The position numbers and the translations under genes were made by a program. Shown piece by piece: positions 1 through 8,311 of a stretch of 64,000 bases of DNA. This DNA comes from Hephaestia sp. MAHUQ-44. Lineage in GTDB: Bacteria; Pseudomonadota; Alphaproteobacteria; Sphingomonadales; Sphingomonadaceae. The stretch is taken from assembly GCF_023806085.1 (NCBI RefSeq), contig NZ_JAMSLX010000016.1, positions 1 to 64,000 on the forward strand. The letters run 5' to 3'. Within the stretch, counting starts at the first letter, position 1; every line of letters begins with the position of its first letter. The notes under the pieces are model-generated. The model did not search any database. It was not told the origin of the DNA and saw only the letters and a program-made list of their open reading frames with translations.

Positions 1-140
1 ACGCAGGTCCATCGAATAAGGTCGCGCCATGCTCGCTGGCCTCCATGCCCAGCCAGCATCTTGAATCACATCTATACGCCCTCGTGAATCCCCTATCGAT
101 TCAATCCCACGTCATCCCGCTCTAATACCTCAACGGCAGA

Positions 141-554
141 TTATTTAAAATTCTTCTTTTTTCTTATGATAGATAAAACTTGTGGACTATCTGGGTTTGG
201 AAGGCCCGTTGGAAGAAGCACACCCTTGTCCAATAAGCTCTTCAATATTGCTCCGCGGTGTTTTCCAGTTAGCGCCTTACGCGACACGCCCATCTTCTTT
301 AACAACTCTGCCTTTGTTATTGGAAGATGCTTAGATCTCTCGTGAGCCTTAAGAAGATTACGAGAGACTGGAACGGCACCACCGTTTCTGACAAGCAATA
401 TTTCTTTTTCCTGCCCTCCTTTATTGTTTCGTTTTACAGCTCGAAGTTTGCGACGCCTAGCAGGCTGCTCCTTGGTTGGAAAGTCTCCCCAATCAGACCA
501 GAGCCTGCCAAAACCAATGACTGTGCCGCCGCCGTGATAGCTACCTCTCCCCAT
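141..554 (-). CDS. Hypothetical protein, AT-richer orphan
   Basis: Not recognised as any family. The 137-residue reading starts at the ATG at 554 because a strong purine-rich Shine-Dalgarno (GGAAGGAAGG) precedes it; an upstream in-frame start would add 13 residues. The N-terminus is Gly-rich (MGRGSYHGGGTVIGFGR), the middle is very basic, and residues about 80-125 look helical and could form a small winged-helix-like fold (ITKAELLKKMGVSRKALTG). It ends in a lysine-rich tail. Base composition is clearly lower in GC than the adjoining XrtA genes, which suggests recent acquisition. No signal peptide or membrane segment is seen. It lies just downstream of the amidotransferase gene on the same strand. 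Confidence 0.5.
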   Translation of the reverse strand: MGRGSYHGGGTVIGFGRLWSDWGDFPTKEQPARRRKLRAVKRNNKGGQEKEILLVRNGGAVPVSRNLLKAHERSKHLPITKAELLKKMGVSRKALTGKHRGAILKSLLDKGVLLPTGLPNPDSPQVLSIIRKKKNFK

Positions 555-596
555 AGTCCTTCCTTCCAAATTCAAAATCTCGGAGGCACTCAAACC

Positions 597-2489
597 CTAT
601 CCGAACACCCGCGCCATCGAGCGTTCGAGCATCATCAATTGCCACAACGTCCGCCCGTGCTCGGCCTTGCCGGCTCGGTGCTCCTCGGCGAGGCGCTGGA
701 TCGTGCGCATATCGAACCAGCCGGTGGCGGAGAGCGTCTTTGAGACCGCCAGCCCCTGCGCCTCATCGGCCAGCGCCCCACGGAACCACGCGCTGATCGG
801 GGTCACGAACCCCATCTTGGGGCGATAGAGCACGTTTTGCGGCAGATAGCGTTCCATCGCCTTCTTCATCAGCCATTTGCCCTGCCCGCGCCGCAGCCGC
901 ATCGAGACCGGCAGCGTGGCCGCAAATTCGAGCAGGCGGTAATCGAGCAGCGGCTCGCGCGCCTCAAGGCTGACGGCCATGCTGGTGCGATCACTCTTGG
1001 TCAGGATGTCGCCGGACAGCCAATGCTTGATATCGGCATATTGCGCGCGATCGAGCGCGTCGCGCGCGGGCGCATCGCGCATCGTCGCGATATAGCGTTC
1101 CTCGGCGCGGTGCCCGCCCAGCGCGCGTTTCGCGCCATCGGTGAAGAGCAATGCCCTGAGTGCCGGCGTGGTGACCCCGACGGCGCGGGCATAGGCTTCA
1201 TCGCCATCGTCGGCGAGCGCGAGCAGCGTCGATTTGAACCGCAACGGGCGCGGCGCCCAATCGAGCTTGGGATAAGCGTTGCCGAGCCGCCCAAACACAC
1301 CCGCGCGCAGCCCGGCGGGGAGCAGCCCACGCACACGTTCCTCGGCGTGCTGGAATTTATAGCGGCGATAGCCCGCGAGCGCCTCGTCCGCGCCGTCGCC
1401 CGAGAGCGCCACCGTCACATTCTCGCGCGCGAGTTCGCACACCCGATAGGTGGCAAGCGCCGAGGCATCGGCGAAGGGCTCGTCGAACGCGGTGACGAGG
1501 CGATCGATGATCGAGAAATCGTCGGGCGCAACGATCCGCTCGCGGTGATCGGTCGCGAAGCGGCGCGCGACCTCGGTGGCGAAGCGGCGCTCGTCATGCC
1601 CGGCCTCGTCGAAGCCGATCGTACAGGTCTTGACCGCGCGGCTCGACGCCTCGGCCATCAGCGCGACCACCGCCGAGCTGTCGACCCCGCCCGAGAGGAA
1701 CGCGCCCAGCGGCACATCCGCCACCATCCGCGCGCGCACCGCGGTGCGCATCCGATCCACCAGTTCCTCTTCGAGCGCATTTGCCGAGCCGCGCGCGCGG
1801 TTGGAGAAATCCAGATCCCAATATTGCACCGGCTGCGGCACGGGTTTGCCGCGTTCGACCAGCAGGCAATGCCCGGCGGCGAGCTTCTTCACCCCCGCCA
1901 CGATACAGGCATCGTCGGGGACATAGCCGAACGCCATGAAATCCTCGACCGCGCGGATATCGGGCGTGCGCCGCAGCAGCGGGTGCGCGAGCAGCCCCTT
2001 CAATTCGGACGCGAAGGCCAGCGCACCATCGGCCAGCTCGACATAATATAGCGGCTTCACCCCGAGCCGATCACGCGCGAGAAACAGGCTCTGCGTCGCC
2101 GCATCGTGGAGCGCGAAGGCGAACATGCCGTTCAGGCGCGCGAGCATCCCCGGCCCCCACAGCCGCCAGCCGTGGAGCAGCACCTCGGTATCGCTGTCGG
2201 TGCGGAAGCGTGCGCCCTTGGCCTCAAGCTCGGCGCGGACCTCGTGAAAATTATAGATTTCGCCATTATAGGTGACGGTGATGCGTTCGTCGGCGGTCGC
2301 CATCGGCTGCGCGCCGCCGCCAAGATCGATGATCGACAGTCGCCGATGACCGAAACCGACCCCGGCTGCGGTCCATACGCCGCTGCCGTCGGGGCCGCGA
2401 TGCGCCTGCACCTCGATCATCTTCGCGATGCGCTGCGGATCGACCGGCTTGGGAGTCGCGGGATAGAACAGCCCCGCAATGCCGCACAT
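597..2489 (-). CDS. XrtA-associated amidotransferase (asparagine synthase-like)
   Basis: Glutamine-dependent amidotransferase of the asparagine synthase B type, 630 aa. The ATG at 2489 is chosen because it places the nucleophile Cys at position 2 (MCGIAGLF), as needed for the N-terminal class II glutaminase domain, and AGGGGG lies just upstream; a longer reading would only translate the upstream repeat. The C-terminal synthetase domain has the PP-loop LSGGVDSS. Members of this family are regularly encoded in exosortase A/EPS loci, where they probably amidate a sugar or peptide acceptor rather than make free asparagine. That role is inferred from position as last gene of the XrtA run. A REP-like repeat separates it from the exosortase gene. 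Confidence 0.88.
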   Translation of the reverse strand: MCGIAGLFYPATPKPVDPQRIAKMIEVQAHRGPDGSGVWTAAGVGFGHRRLSIIDLGGGAQPMATADERITVTYNGEIYNFHEVRAELEAKGARFRTDSDTEVLLHGWRLWGPGMLARLNGMFAFALHDAATQSLFLARDRLGVKPLYYVELADGALAFASELKGLLAHPLLRRTPDIRAVEDFMAFGYVPDDACIVAGVKKLAAGHCLLVERGKPVPQPVQYWDLDFSNRARGSANALEEELVDRMRTAVRARMVADVPLGAFLSGGVDSSAVVALMAEASSRAVKTCTIGFDEAGHDERRFATEVARRFATDHRERIVAPDDFSIIDRLVTAFDEPFADASALATYRVCELARENVTVALSGDGADEALAGYRRYKFQHAEERVRGLLPAGLRAGVFGRLGNAYPKLDWAPRPLRFKSTLLALADDGDEAYARAVGVTTPALRALLFTDGAKRALGGHRAEERYIATMRDAPARDALDRAQYADIKHWLSGDILTKSDRTSMAVSLEAREPLLDYRLLEFAATLPVSMRLRRGQGKWLMKKAMERYLPQNVLYRPKMGFVTPISAWFRGALADEAQGLAVSKTLSATGWFDMRTIQRLAEEHRAGKAEHGRTLWQLMMLERSMARVFG

Positions 2490-2504
2490 CAGCGCCCCCT
2501 GAAT

Positions 2505-2590
2505 CCGTTCGTGCTGAGCCTGTCGAAGCACCGTTCTTCTTTCCGCCCCGGCAGAGAAAAACGGCCCTTCGACAAGCTCAGGGCGAACGG
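2505..2590. repeat. REP-like inverted repeat, copy 1
   Basis: Imperfect inverted repeat whose arms begin CCGTTCGTGCTGAGC and end GCTCAGGGCGAACGG, with internal TGTCGAAGCAC / CCCTTCGACA pairing. It sits in the spacer between the exosortase stop and the amidotransferase start, and a second copy with nearly identical arms occurs at 17699-17764. Two copies in unrelated spacers point to a dispersed extragenic palindrome family. Confidence 0.85.
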
Positions 2591-2604
2591 AGGGAGTGCC
2601 GTAC

Positions 2605-4128
2605 TCATGGCGCGATCGTCTTGTCGATCAGCCGATCGAGCGGGCCGAGCGCGTGGGCGAAGCGGGCGATCGCCGCGCGCGGATCGGCGCCGGGCGTCAC
2701 CTCCGCCGACAGATGGATCGCGGCCGCGCGGTGATCGCCGCCCAGCAAACGGACCTTGAGCGTTTCGAGCTTCACGCGATTCGGGCTGGCGGTGACGACA
2801 TCGCCGACCACGTACCACGTCGCGACGATCCGTTCGACCGGGCCGGGATGCGTAATCCGCATCACTGAACCGCCCGCGATCGCCGGCTGATTCTGGACGC
2901 GCACCCATATATCGTCTTCGCGCAGCACGCCGGTGCCGAACGAGATGAGTTCCTTGCCCTCATGCTGATCGGCGAACACCGCGATCGCGATGTCGACCGC
3001 CGCCGTACCATCGGTATAGCGGCCGACGAGAAAGTGATCGGTGCCCGGATAATAAGGCGTCCACGGCGCCTTGGTGGCGATCGGCGCGCGGTGCCAGCCG
3101 GGCACGTCGGGCAGGTCGATCTGATCGGGCAACGCCGCCCGACCGTCGATTGCCGCCGACCACAAGGGAAAAACCGATGCCAGCGCGAGCACCAATGCCG
3201 CGCCGAGGAGCAAACCGATCGGGTGGCGCGGCGGCGCTTGCAGCGTCGCGGGATCGAACCAGCGCGCGCGCGGATCGCGATCGAACCATTTCCAGCCGAT
3301 CGCGAGCACGGCCGCCATCACCAGCCCGAAGAAGATCCAGCCATAGACGATATGATCGTAGCCGGTTGCCTGTTCCACCGAGGTGAGATGCGCGGCGTAG
3401 ATCGTGCCGAACGCGCGCAGCCCATTGGCGAGCACGGGCACCACCAGCGCCATCACCATGAATGCCGCGCGGCGCGCCCATGAGACGTAGCAGACGTTGG
3501 CGACCAGCGTGCCGTAAGCGATCATCGCGATCACGAACTTGGCGCCCGAACACGCCTCGGCAACCTCGAAATAGCCATTGGGGATCGTGATGAGCACGCC
3601 ATCGACCGCCGCCGGCACGCCGAACAGGTGGAGCAGCGGCATGATCATCGCCACCGTCACGTCCTGAAGCGGGCCTTCGAGCGATTCGCCGAACGGCACG
3701 AGGAACACCGCATAAACGAGCGGAAACAGCAGCCCACGCGCAACCGCCGGACCGAGCAAGGTCACCACCGCGCCCTGGAGCATCATCACCAGCCCAAGCT
3801 GGCGCGCGAGCGCGACGCTTGCCGCGTCGCCCATCAGCCAGCCGACGCCGCCCGCGACCACCAATACGAGCCCCGGCCACCACGCTGTTGGCGTGAGCTG
3901 CGCGAGATCGTCGCGGCGCTGCCATGCCAGCCAGGCGAGGACGGGGCCGATGAACAGGCAATGCCCGAAGGTCGTGCTCGTCCACCACAGATGCGTGAGA
4001 TCGGCGACATCGCCGCGAAACAGAAGGAGGATCGCGACCGCAACCGCGCCCAGCGCGATCAGATGCCGCCGCCAGACGCCCAGCGGGCGGACAATCTCGA
4101 CCTCGGGTGATACCGCCACTGCCGTCAT
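2605..4128 (-). CDS. xrtA: Exosortase A fused to EpsI domain
   Basis: Polytopic inner-membrane transpeptidase-like enzyme that, by family, recognises C-terminal PEP-CTERM sorting signals. The 507-aa protein has about eight hydrophobic segments over residues 20-290. The expected catalytic residues are visible: Cys193 in EACSGAKF, Arg238 in NGLRAF and His259 in YDHIVYG. From about residue 300 a periplasmic EpsI-type (DUF3485) domain follows, so exosortase and EpsI are one polypeptide, a common arrangement in XrtA systems. The start ATG overlaps the stop of the upstream glycosyltransferase (ATGA). No PEP-CTERM substrate gene was found in this window, so targets must lie elsewhere. Confidence 0.93.
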   Translation of the reverse strand: MTAVAVSPEVEIVRPLGVWRRHLIALGAVAVAILLLFRGDVADLTHLWWTSTTFGHCLFIGPVLAWLAWQRRDDLAQLTPTAWWPGLVLVVAGGVGWLMGDAASVALARQLGLVMMLQGAVVTLLGPAVARGLLFPLVYAVFLVPFGESLEGPLQDVTVAMIMPLLHLFGVPAAVDGVLITIPNGYFEVAEACSGAKFVIAMIAYGTLVANVCYVSWARRAAFMVMALVVPVLANGLRAFGTIYAAHLTSVEQATGYDHIVYGWIFFGLVMAAVLAIGWKWFDRDPRARWFDPATLQAPPRHPIGLLLGAALVLALASVFPLWSAAIDGRAALPDQIDLPDVPGWHRAPIATKAPWTPYYPGTDHFLVGRYTDGTAAVDIAIAVFADQHEGKELISFGTGVLREDDIWVRVQNQPAIAGGSVMRITHPGPVERIVATWYVVGDVVTASPNRVKLETLKVRLLGGDHRAAAIHLSAEVTPGADPRAAIARFAHALGPLDRLIDKTIAP

Positions 4129-5312
4129 GCCGCATTCCTGCGGGCGTCCAACCCCAGCAACGCATCGAGCGGCGCGAGGCGGGCGGACCAGCCGTAGCGC
4201 TTGATGACGCGCGCGCGCGCCGCAACGCCAAGCACGGCGGCATCGGTGGGATTGTCGAGCAATGACGTTACGGCGTCGGCAATGGTGTCGGCGTTGCGGC
4301 CGATGCGGATCGTGCCGTCATGGTGGATCCCCTCGGCGGCGGCGGCCGAGGCGACCACCGGGCGCGCCATCGCCATCGCCTCGAGCACCTTGTTCTGCAC
4401 CCCGCGCGCGAGCTTGAGCGGCGCGACGGCGACCGATGCCGCCGCGAGCCAGCCCCGAACGTCGGCCACTTCGCCGGTGACGATGACATGCGGGGATGCG
4501 AGCGCGGTCACCGCCGGATCGGGGTTGCGGCCAACGATCGCGAAATTGGCGTCATGCGTTTGGCGGATGCGCGGCAGGATAGCGTCCGCGAACCAGCGCA
4601 CCGCCTCCACGTTCGGCCGGTAATCCATCTGGCCGGTGAAGACGATCAGCGGGCGCGGCGCGTCGGCCGGCTCGAATGCCGCTTCGGGATCGAACCGCAC
4701 AGTATCGATGCCGTTCTCGATCGCAACCACCCTGCCCTTGCCGCCGCCTGCACGGAACAGATCGGCCTCGGCCGCGCTGACGAACAGGCTGGCGTCGGCG
4801 CGCGCCGCAATCTCGCGCTCGAACGCGCCGAGCAGTCGCGCCTCACGCCGCATCATCCATGCCATCGGCACGCTGGCATCGTTGGCATAACCGGCGAATT
4901 TGGCCGAATCCACGTCAACGAAATCCATGATGATACGTTGCGCCTGTGAGGGAAGATATTGTGCCATCTGCCCGGAAAAACAGAAGATCGTATCGATCGG
5001 ATGTGCTGAGAGGATGCCCGAACACGCCTCTGAAACCGCGGAATCGGCGAAGGCGGTGAGCGAGACGGGCCTACCGGTTGCCAGCGCTTCGATCGCGGCG
5101 CGCGCCTGCCCCTTTTGGCGGCGGATAAGCGTGCGGGTCGCGGTCCATTCGCCTAGCGCTTCGCTATGCGCGAGATCGCGATTATCGTCGGTGAAGGCGA
5201 CGAGATGGACCTTTGCCCGGCCCGCGAGGTGCTTGAGGAGATGAAAGCTGCGGATCTTGTCGCCGCGGTCGGGCGGATAAGGCACGCGGTGCGCGAGGAA
5301 GAGGAGTTCCAT
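4125..5312 (-). CDS. XrtA/PEP-CTERM system glycosyltransferase (TIGR03087 type)
   Basis: GT4-like glycosyltransferase, 395 aa, expected in the cytoplasm adding a sugar to the lipid-linked EPS repeat. The start is MELLFLAHRVPYPPDRGDK at 5312, whose ATG overlaps the stop of the FemAB gene (TGATG); longer in-frame readings run backwards through that gene. The N-terminal half has the typical opening of this exosortase-associated family, and the C-terminal half has the GT4 donor-binding features (VFTGQMDYRPNVEAVRWF, and a conserved APLKLARGVQNKVLEAMAM). It is translationally coupled on both sides. The sugar specificity cannot be told from sequence. Confidence 0.9.
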   Translation of the reverse strand: MELLFLAHRVPYPPDRGDKIRSFHLLKHLAGRAKVHLVAFTDDNRDLAHSEALGEWTATRTLIRRQKGQARAAIEALATGRPVSLTAFADSAVSEACSGILSAHPIDTIFCFSGQMAQYLPSQAQRIIMDFVDVDSAKFAGYANDASVPMAWMMRREARLLGAFEREIAARADASLFVSAAEADLFRAGGGKGRVVAIENGIDTVRFDPEAAFEPADAPRPLIVFTGQMDYRPNVEAVRWFADAILPRIRQTHDANFAIVGRNPDPAVTALASPHVIVTGEVADVRGWLAAASVAVAPLKLARGVQNKVLEAMAMARPVVASAAAAEGIHHDGTIRIGRNADTIADAVTSLLDNPTDAAVLGVAARARVIKRYGWSARLAPLDALLGLDARRNAA

Positions 5313-6379
5313 CACCCCAGCCCCTTGGCGATCCACGGCCCCATGAAATTGGCGAGCCACAGCGGCAGTTTCTGCCAGACGCGCACCTGCAAGCGATAGC
5401 GCGGGCTCAGCGGGTTGATCTCGCGCTTCGCCGCGCCGTCGGCGGTGCGCACGGCATAAGCGAGCGGTTCGGGGTCGAACCCCCAATTCTTCTTGAACGC
5501 CGCCGCGCCGGTGCCGATTTTCGAGCGCCCGAAATCGAACCGCGTGCAGCCGCGCGACCGGGCGTGGCACATCAGTGCGTAATACATCGCGTCATTGGCG
5601 CGCAGCCCGCGCGCCTCGAAAGTACCGCCCCCCCAATAGGGATAGACTGTATCGTTGACATAGAAACTGAGGACGCTCGCCACCGCGCGACCTTGATGAC
5701 GGACGGTGAGCACATCGGCGGCATTGCCGAATTGATCGAGCATGGCGCGGAACAAGGCGGCCGGAAAAACCGGTGTGCCGAGGTTGCGCACCGATTCGGC
5801 ATAGACCGCATAATGGGCGCGCGCGGCGGCGGCGTCATTGCCGATCGCGATCTCGAAATCATGCGCGAGCGCCTTGCGGACCTCGGCGCGCTGCTTGCGC
5901 GGGATCGCGGTCAATTGGGCGGCGTCGTCGGCGGCGAGGTCGCGCGCGAAGCCGACATAGGTGGTCTCGTCGACCTGCCAGCCGTCGCCGGGAACCGGGC
6001 CGCCGCGCAGTTCGAGCGTCGGGCAGCGCAATTGCTCGGCGAGCGCCCATGCCGCCCGGCTCAGCGGGCCAAGCGCGGCATCCCCGCCCAGCACGCCGCC
6101 ATCGACCGCAAACCCCGCCGACACCAGCGCCGCGCCGAACAACGGCGATCGGACCGCATTGGTCGGGAGCACGCCCGCGATCGCGCCGGCGGCGGTCTCG
6201 GCGACCAGATAATGCGCGCGCTGGCCGCAGCCGCGCTCGACCGCCCGGCTCCAGCCGGTACAATGAAACGGCGTGCCGCGATGCGCGCGCACGAAATCGT
6301 CGATCCGCGCGCAATCGGCGGTGTCACCGAGATCGGCAATGCGGAGCGCCAGCGGGGGATCAAGCAGGGCCATCGTCAT
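5312..6379 (-). CDS. FemAB-family XrtA/PEP-CTERM-associated protein
   Basis: GNAT-fold FemAB-like protein, 355 aa, of the subfamily found in exosortase/EPS loci. FemAB relatives transfer amino acids from aminoacyl-tRNA to an amino-sugar or peptide acceptor; here the likely acceptor is an EPS precursor, but this is inferred. Visible features are the second acetyltransferase-like domain with DTVYPYWGGGTFEARGLRAN and the conserved FDFGRSKIGTGAAAFKKNWG near the C-terminus. No signal peptide. The start ATG at 6379 overlaps the deacetylase stop; a second ATG six bases downstream is possible. Confidence 0.87.
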   Translation of the reverse strand: MTMALLDPPLALRIADLGDTADCARIDDFVRAHRGTPFHCTGWSRAVERGCGQRAHYLVAETAAGAIAGVLPTNAVRSPLFGAALVSAGFAVDGGVLGGDAALGPLSRAAWALAEQLRCPTLELRGGPVPGDGWQVDETTYVGFARDLAADDAAQLTAIPRKQRAEVRKALAHDFEIAIGNDAAAARAHYAVYAESVRNLGTPVFPAALFRAMLDQFGNAADVLTVRHQGRAVASVLSFYVNDTVYPYWGGGTFEARGLRANDAMYYALMCHARSRGCTRFDFGRSKIGTGAAAFKKNWGFDPEPLAYAVRTADGAAKREINPLSPRYRLQVRVWQKLPLWLANFMGPWIAKGLG

Positions 6380-7224
6380 CCGAGCCGCGCCGCCTCTTGC
6401 ACCGCGACCGCATCGACCCGTCCCCAGGCGTGGTGCGCGATCAGCCCGCGCAGCTTGCCCGCCATCGCACCGAGCCGCGCGTAATGGCGCAGCTTCGATT
6501 TGAGCGGCGCCTCAGCGACGCGCGGCTGGCCGGGATCGATCTCCCACGGGTGGAAATAGAACACAGCCGGGCGTGCGTCCTTGCGATTGACACGGCGTAT
6601 TGCCCAATTAGTGTAAGCACTCGGAAATAGACGGAAAAACCCGCCGCCAGTTGCATAATTGCGGCCGCGGATGCGGGCCGTGGTGACGGGAAGCTCGATC
6701 AGGCCGCTATCGGCGAGCGGGCGGAACGCGAAGCGCGATGCCTCGGGCCAGCCATAATGGTCGTGGACCACCGGCGCAACGCTCGACGAATAGATGTAGC
6801 CCGCCTCGGCTAGCTCGGGATGCGCCCAGGGCGTGCGCGTATCGATCGAGAAGCTCGGCGCGCGATAGCCGGTGACGGCCGTGCCGCCCGCATCCTCGAG
6901 CGCAGCACGGGCGCGAACGAGATCGGCGCGGAAAGTGGCCGCGTCCATCGTGAACACGCGCTGGTGGTCCCAGCCGTGGCTCGCGATTTCGTGGCCGGCA
7001 TCGACAATCCGGCGGATCAGCGCAGGGTAGCGATGCGCCACCCAGCCGAGCGTGAAGAAGGTCGCCTTGACCCCCGTTTCGCCGAACAGCGCGAGCACCG
7101 CATCGGTGTTGCGCTCGACGCGCTGCGGCAGCCGATCCCAATCGGCCTTCGCGATCACCGTTTCGAACGCACCGACCTGGAACCAGTCCTCGACATCGAC
7201 CGACAGGCCGTTGAGCATCGTCAC
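6376..7224 (-). CDS. XrtA system polysaccharide deacetylase
   Basis: NodB-type polysaccharide deacetylase with the DUF3473 C-terminal region typical of PEP-CTERM loci, 282 aa. The opening LSVDVEDWFQV contains the catalytic Asp-Asp pair, SHGWDHQRV supplies the metal-binding His residues, and FYFHPWEIDPGQP marks the C-terminal active-site strand. It would remove N-acetyl groups from the EPS chain. No signal peptide is seen, so it may act on cytoplasmic precursors or be exported otherwise. The start is GTG at 7224 after GAGGGGGG; an ATG two codons later is also possible. It lies 11 bases after the ATPase gene. Confidence 0.9.
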   Translation of the reverse strand: MTMLNGLSVDVEDWFQVGAFETVIAKADWDRLPQRVERNTDAVLALFGETGVKATFFTLGWVAHRYPALIRRIVDAGHEIASHGWDHQRVFTMDAATFRADLVRARAALEDAGGTAVTGYRAPSFSIDTRTPWAHPELAEAGYIYSSSVAPVVHDHYGWPEASRFAFRPLADSGLIELPVTTARIRGRNYATGGGFFRLFPSAYTNWAIRRVNRKDARPAVFYFHPWEIDPGQPRVAEAPLKSKLRHYARLGAMAGKLRGLIAHHAWGRVDAVAVQEAARLG

Positions 7225-7235
7225 ACGCGCCCCCC

Positions 7236-8258
7236 TCAGGCCGCGCTGCTGCCCATCACGGGCTCGCTGCGCTGGCTGTCACCACCCTCGACCCAATCGA
7301 CGAGCAGCGTCAACACGCGGCGGAGCGCGGCATCCTGATCCTCGACGCGCGCTTCGAGCATCGCGATCCGCTGCATCGCCTCGTCGATCGACGGGACGGT
7401 CGCGGCTTTGGCGGCGTCGGCGATCGGTTGCGGCGCGGGATGGTGGACGTCGGCGGCGAGATCGTCGATCACCGCATCGATCACCTCGGCGTCGATCGTC
7501 GCGATCCGGTCCATCGCCGCGAACAGCATGACGCGCCCGGCAAGCTGGTTGACGATCCGCGGCACGCCGCCGGTCGCCTCGTGCATCGCGACGAACGCGT
7601 CGGGCGCGAAATCGGGCTTGCCCTGCCAGCCGACCAGCGCGAGGCGATGCCGCATATAGGGCTCGATCTCCTCGGGCTCCATCGGATCGAGATGGTGGAT
7701 CGCGATCACGCGCTGGCGCAATTGTTCGAGCCGGTCCGACCCGTGGAGGCGATCGCGAAACTCGGGCTGGCCGAGCAGCACGATCTGGAGCAGCGGCTGC
7801 CCGCCCGCCTGGATGTTCGAAAGCATCCTGAGCTCTTCGAGCGAATCGGTGGGCAGCGCCTGCACCTCGTCGACGATCAGCAAAGTACGGCGCCCGTCGC
7901 GGGCGACGGCGTGAAGCCCCTGTTCGATCCGCTTGAGCAGATCGGCCTTGGCAAGGCCCTGCCCCTCGATCCCGAGCCCGTCGGCGACCAGCCGCAGCAG
8001 ATCCTCGGGGTCCATCTGCGTCGAAACCAGCGTGATGACCTTGAGCCGTGTGGGATCGATCGTATCGACGAGATGGCCGACCAGCGTGGTCTTGCCCGCG
8101 CCGATATCGCCGGTGACGACGATGAAGCCCTCGCCCTGCGACAGGCCATAGCCGAGATACGCCATCGCCTTGCGGTGCGTGGCGGTCTCGAACCAGAAGC
8201 GCGGATCGGGTGTCAGCGCGAAAGGCCGGCCGCTCAATCCGTATTGGTCTTCGTACAT
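7236..8258 (-). CDS. XrtA-associated AAA/secretion ATPase (TIGR03015 type)
   Basis: Cytoplasmic ATPase related to the GspA/ExeA AAA family, 340 aa. MYEDQYGLSGRPFALTPDP is the usual N-terminus and AGGAAAG lies at good spacing before the ATG at 8258, so the extra 18 upstream codons are rejected. Walker A is GDIGAGKTT near residue 50, Walker B LLIVDEVQAL near 130, followed by sensor and arginine-finger segments (RQRVIAIHHLDPM). A variable C-terminal region contains a short coiled-coil-like stretch. It presumably energises assembly or export of the EPS machinery; the exact job in this family is not established. Confidence 0.9.
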   Translation of the reverse strand: MYEDQYGLSGRPFALTPDPRFWFETATHRKAMAYLGYGLSQGEGFIVVTGDIGAGKTTLVGHLVDTIDPTRLKVITLVSTQMDPEDLLRLVADGLGIEGQGLAKADLLKRIEQGLHAVARDGRRTLLIVDEVQALPTDSLEELRMLSNIQAGGQPLLQIVLLGQPEFRDRLHGSDRLEQLRQRVIAIHHLDPMEPEEIEPYMRHRLALVGWQGKPDFAPDAFVAMHEATGGVPRIVNQLAGRVMLFAAMDRIATIDAEVIDAVIDDLAADVHHPAPQPIADAAKAATVPSIDEAMQRIAMLEARVEDQDAALRRVLTLLVDWVEGGDSQRSEPVMGSSAA

Positions 8259-8311
8259 CGTCGCTTTCCTGCCTGTGGGGCGCCCGTAATCGTCAGAAGT
8301 GCCGGTCATCA

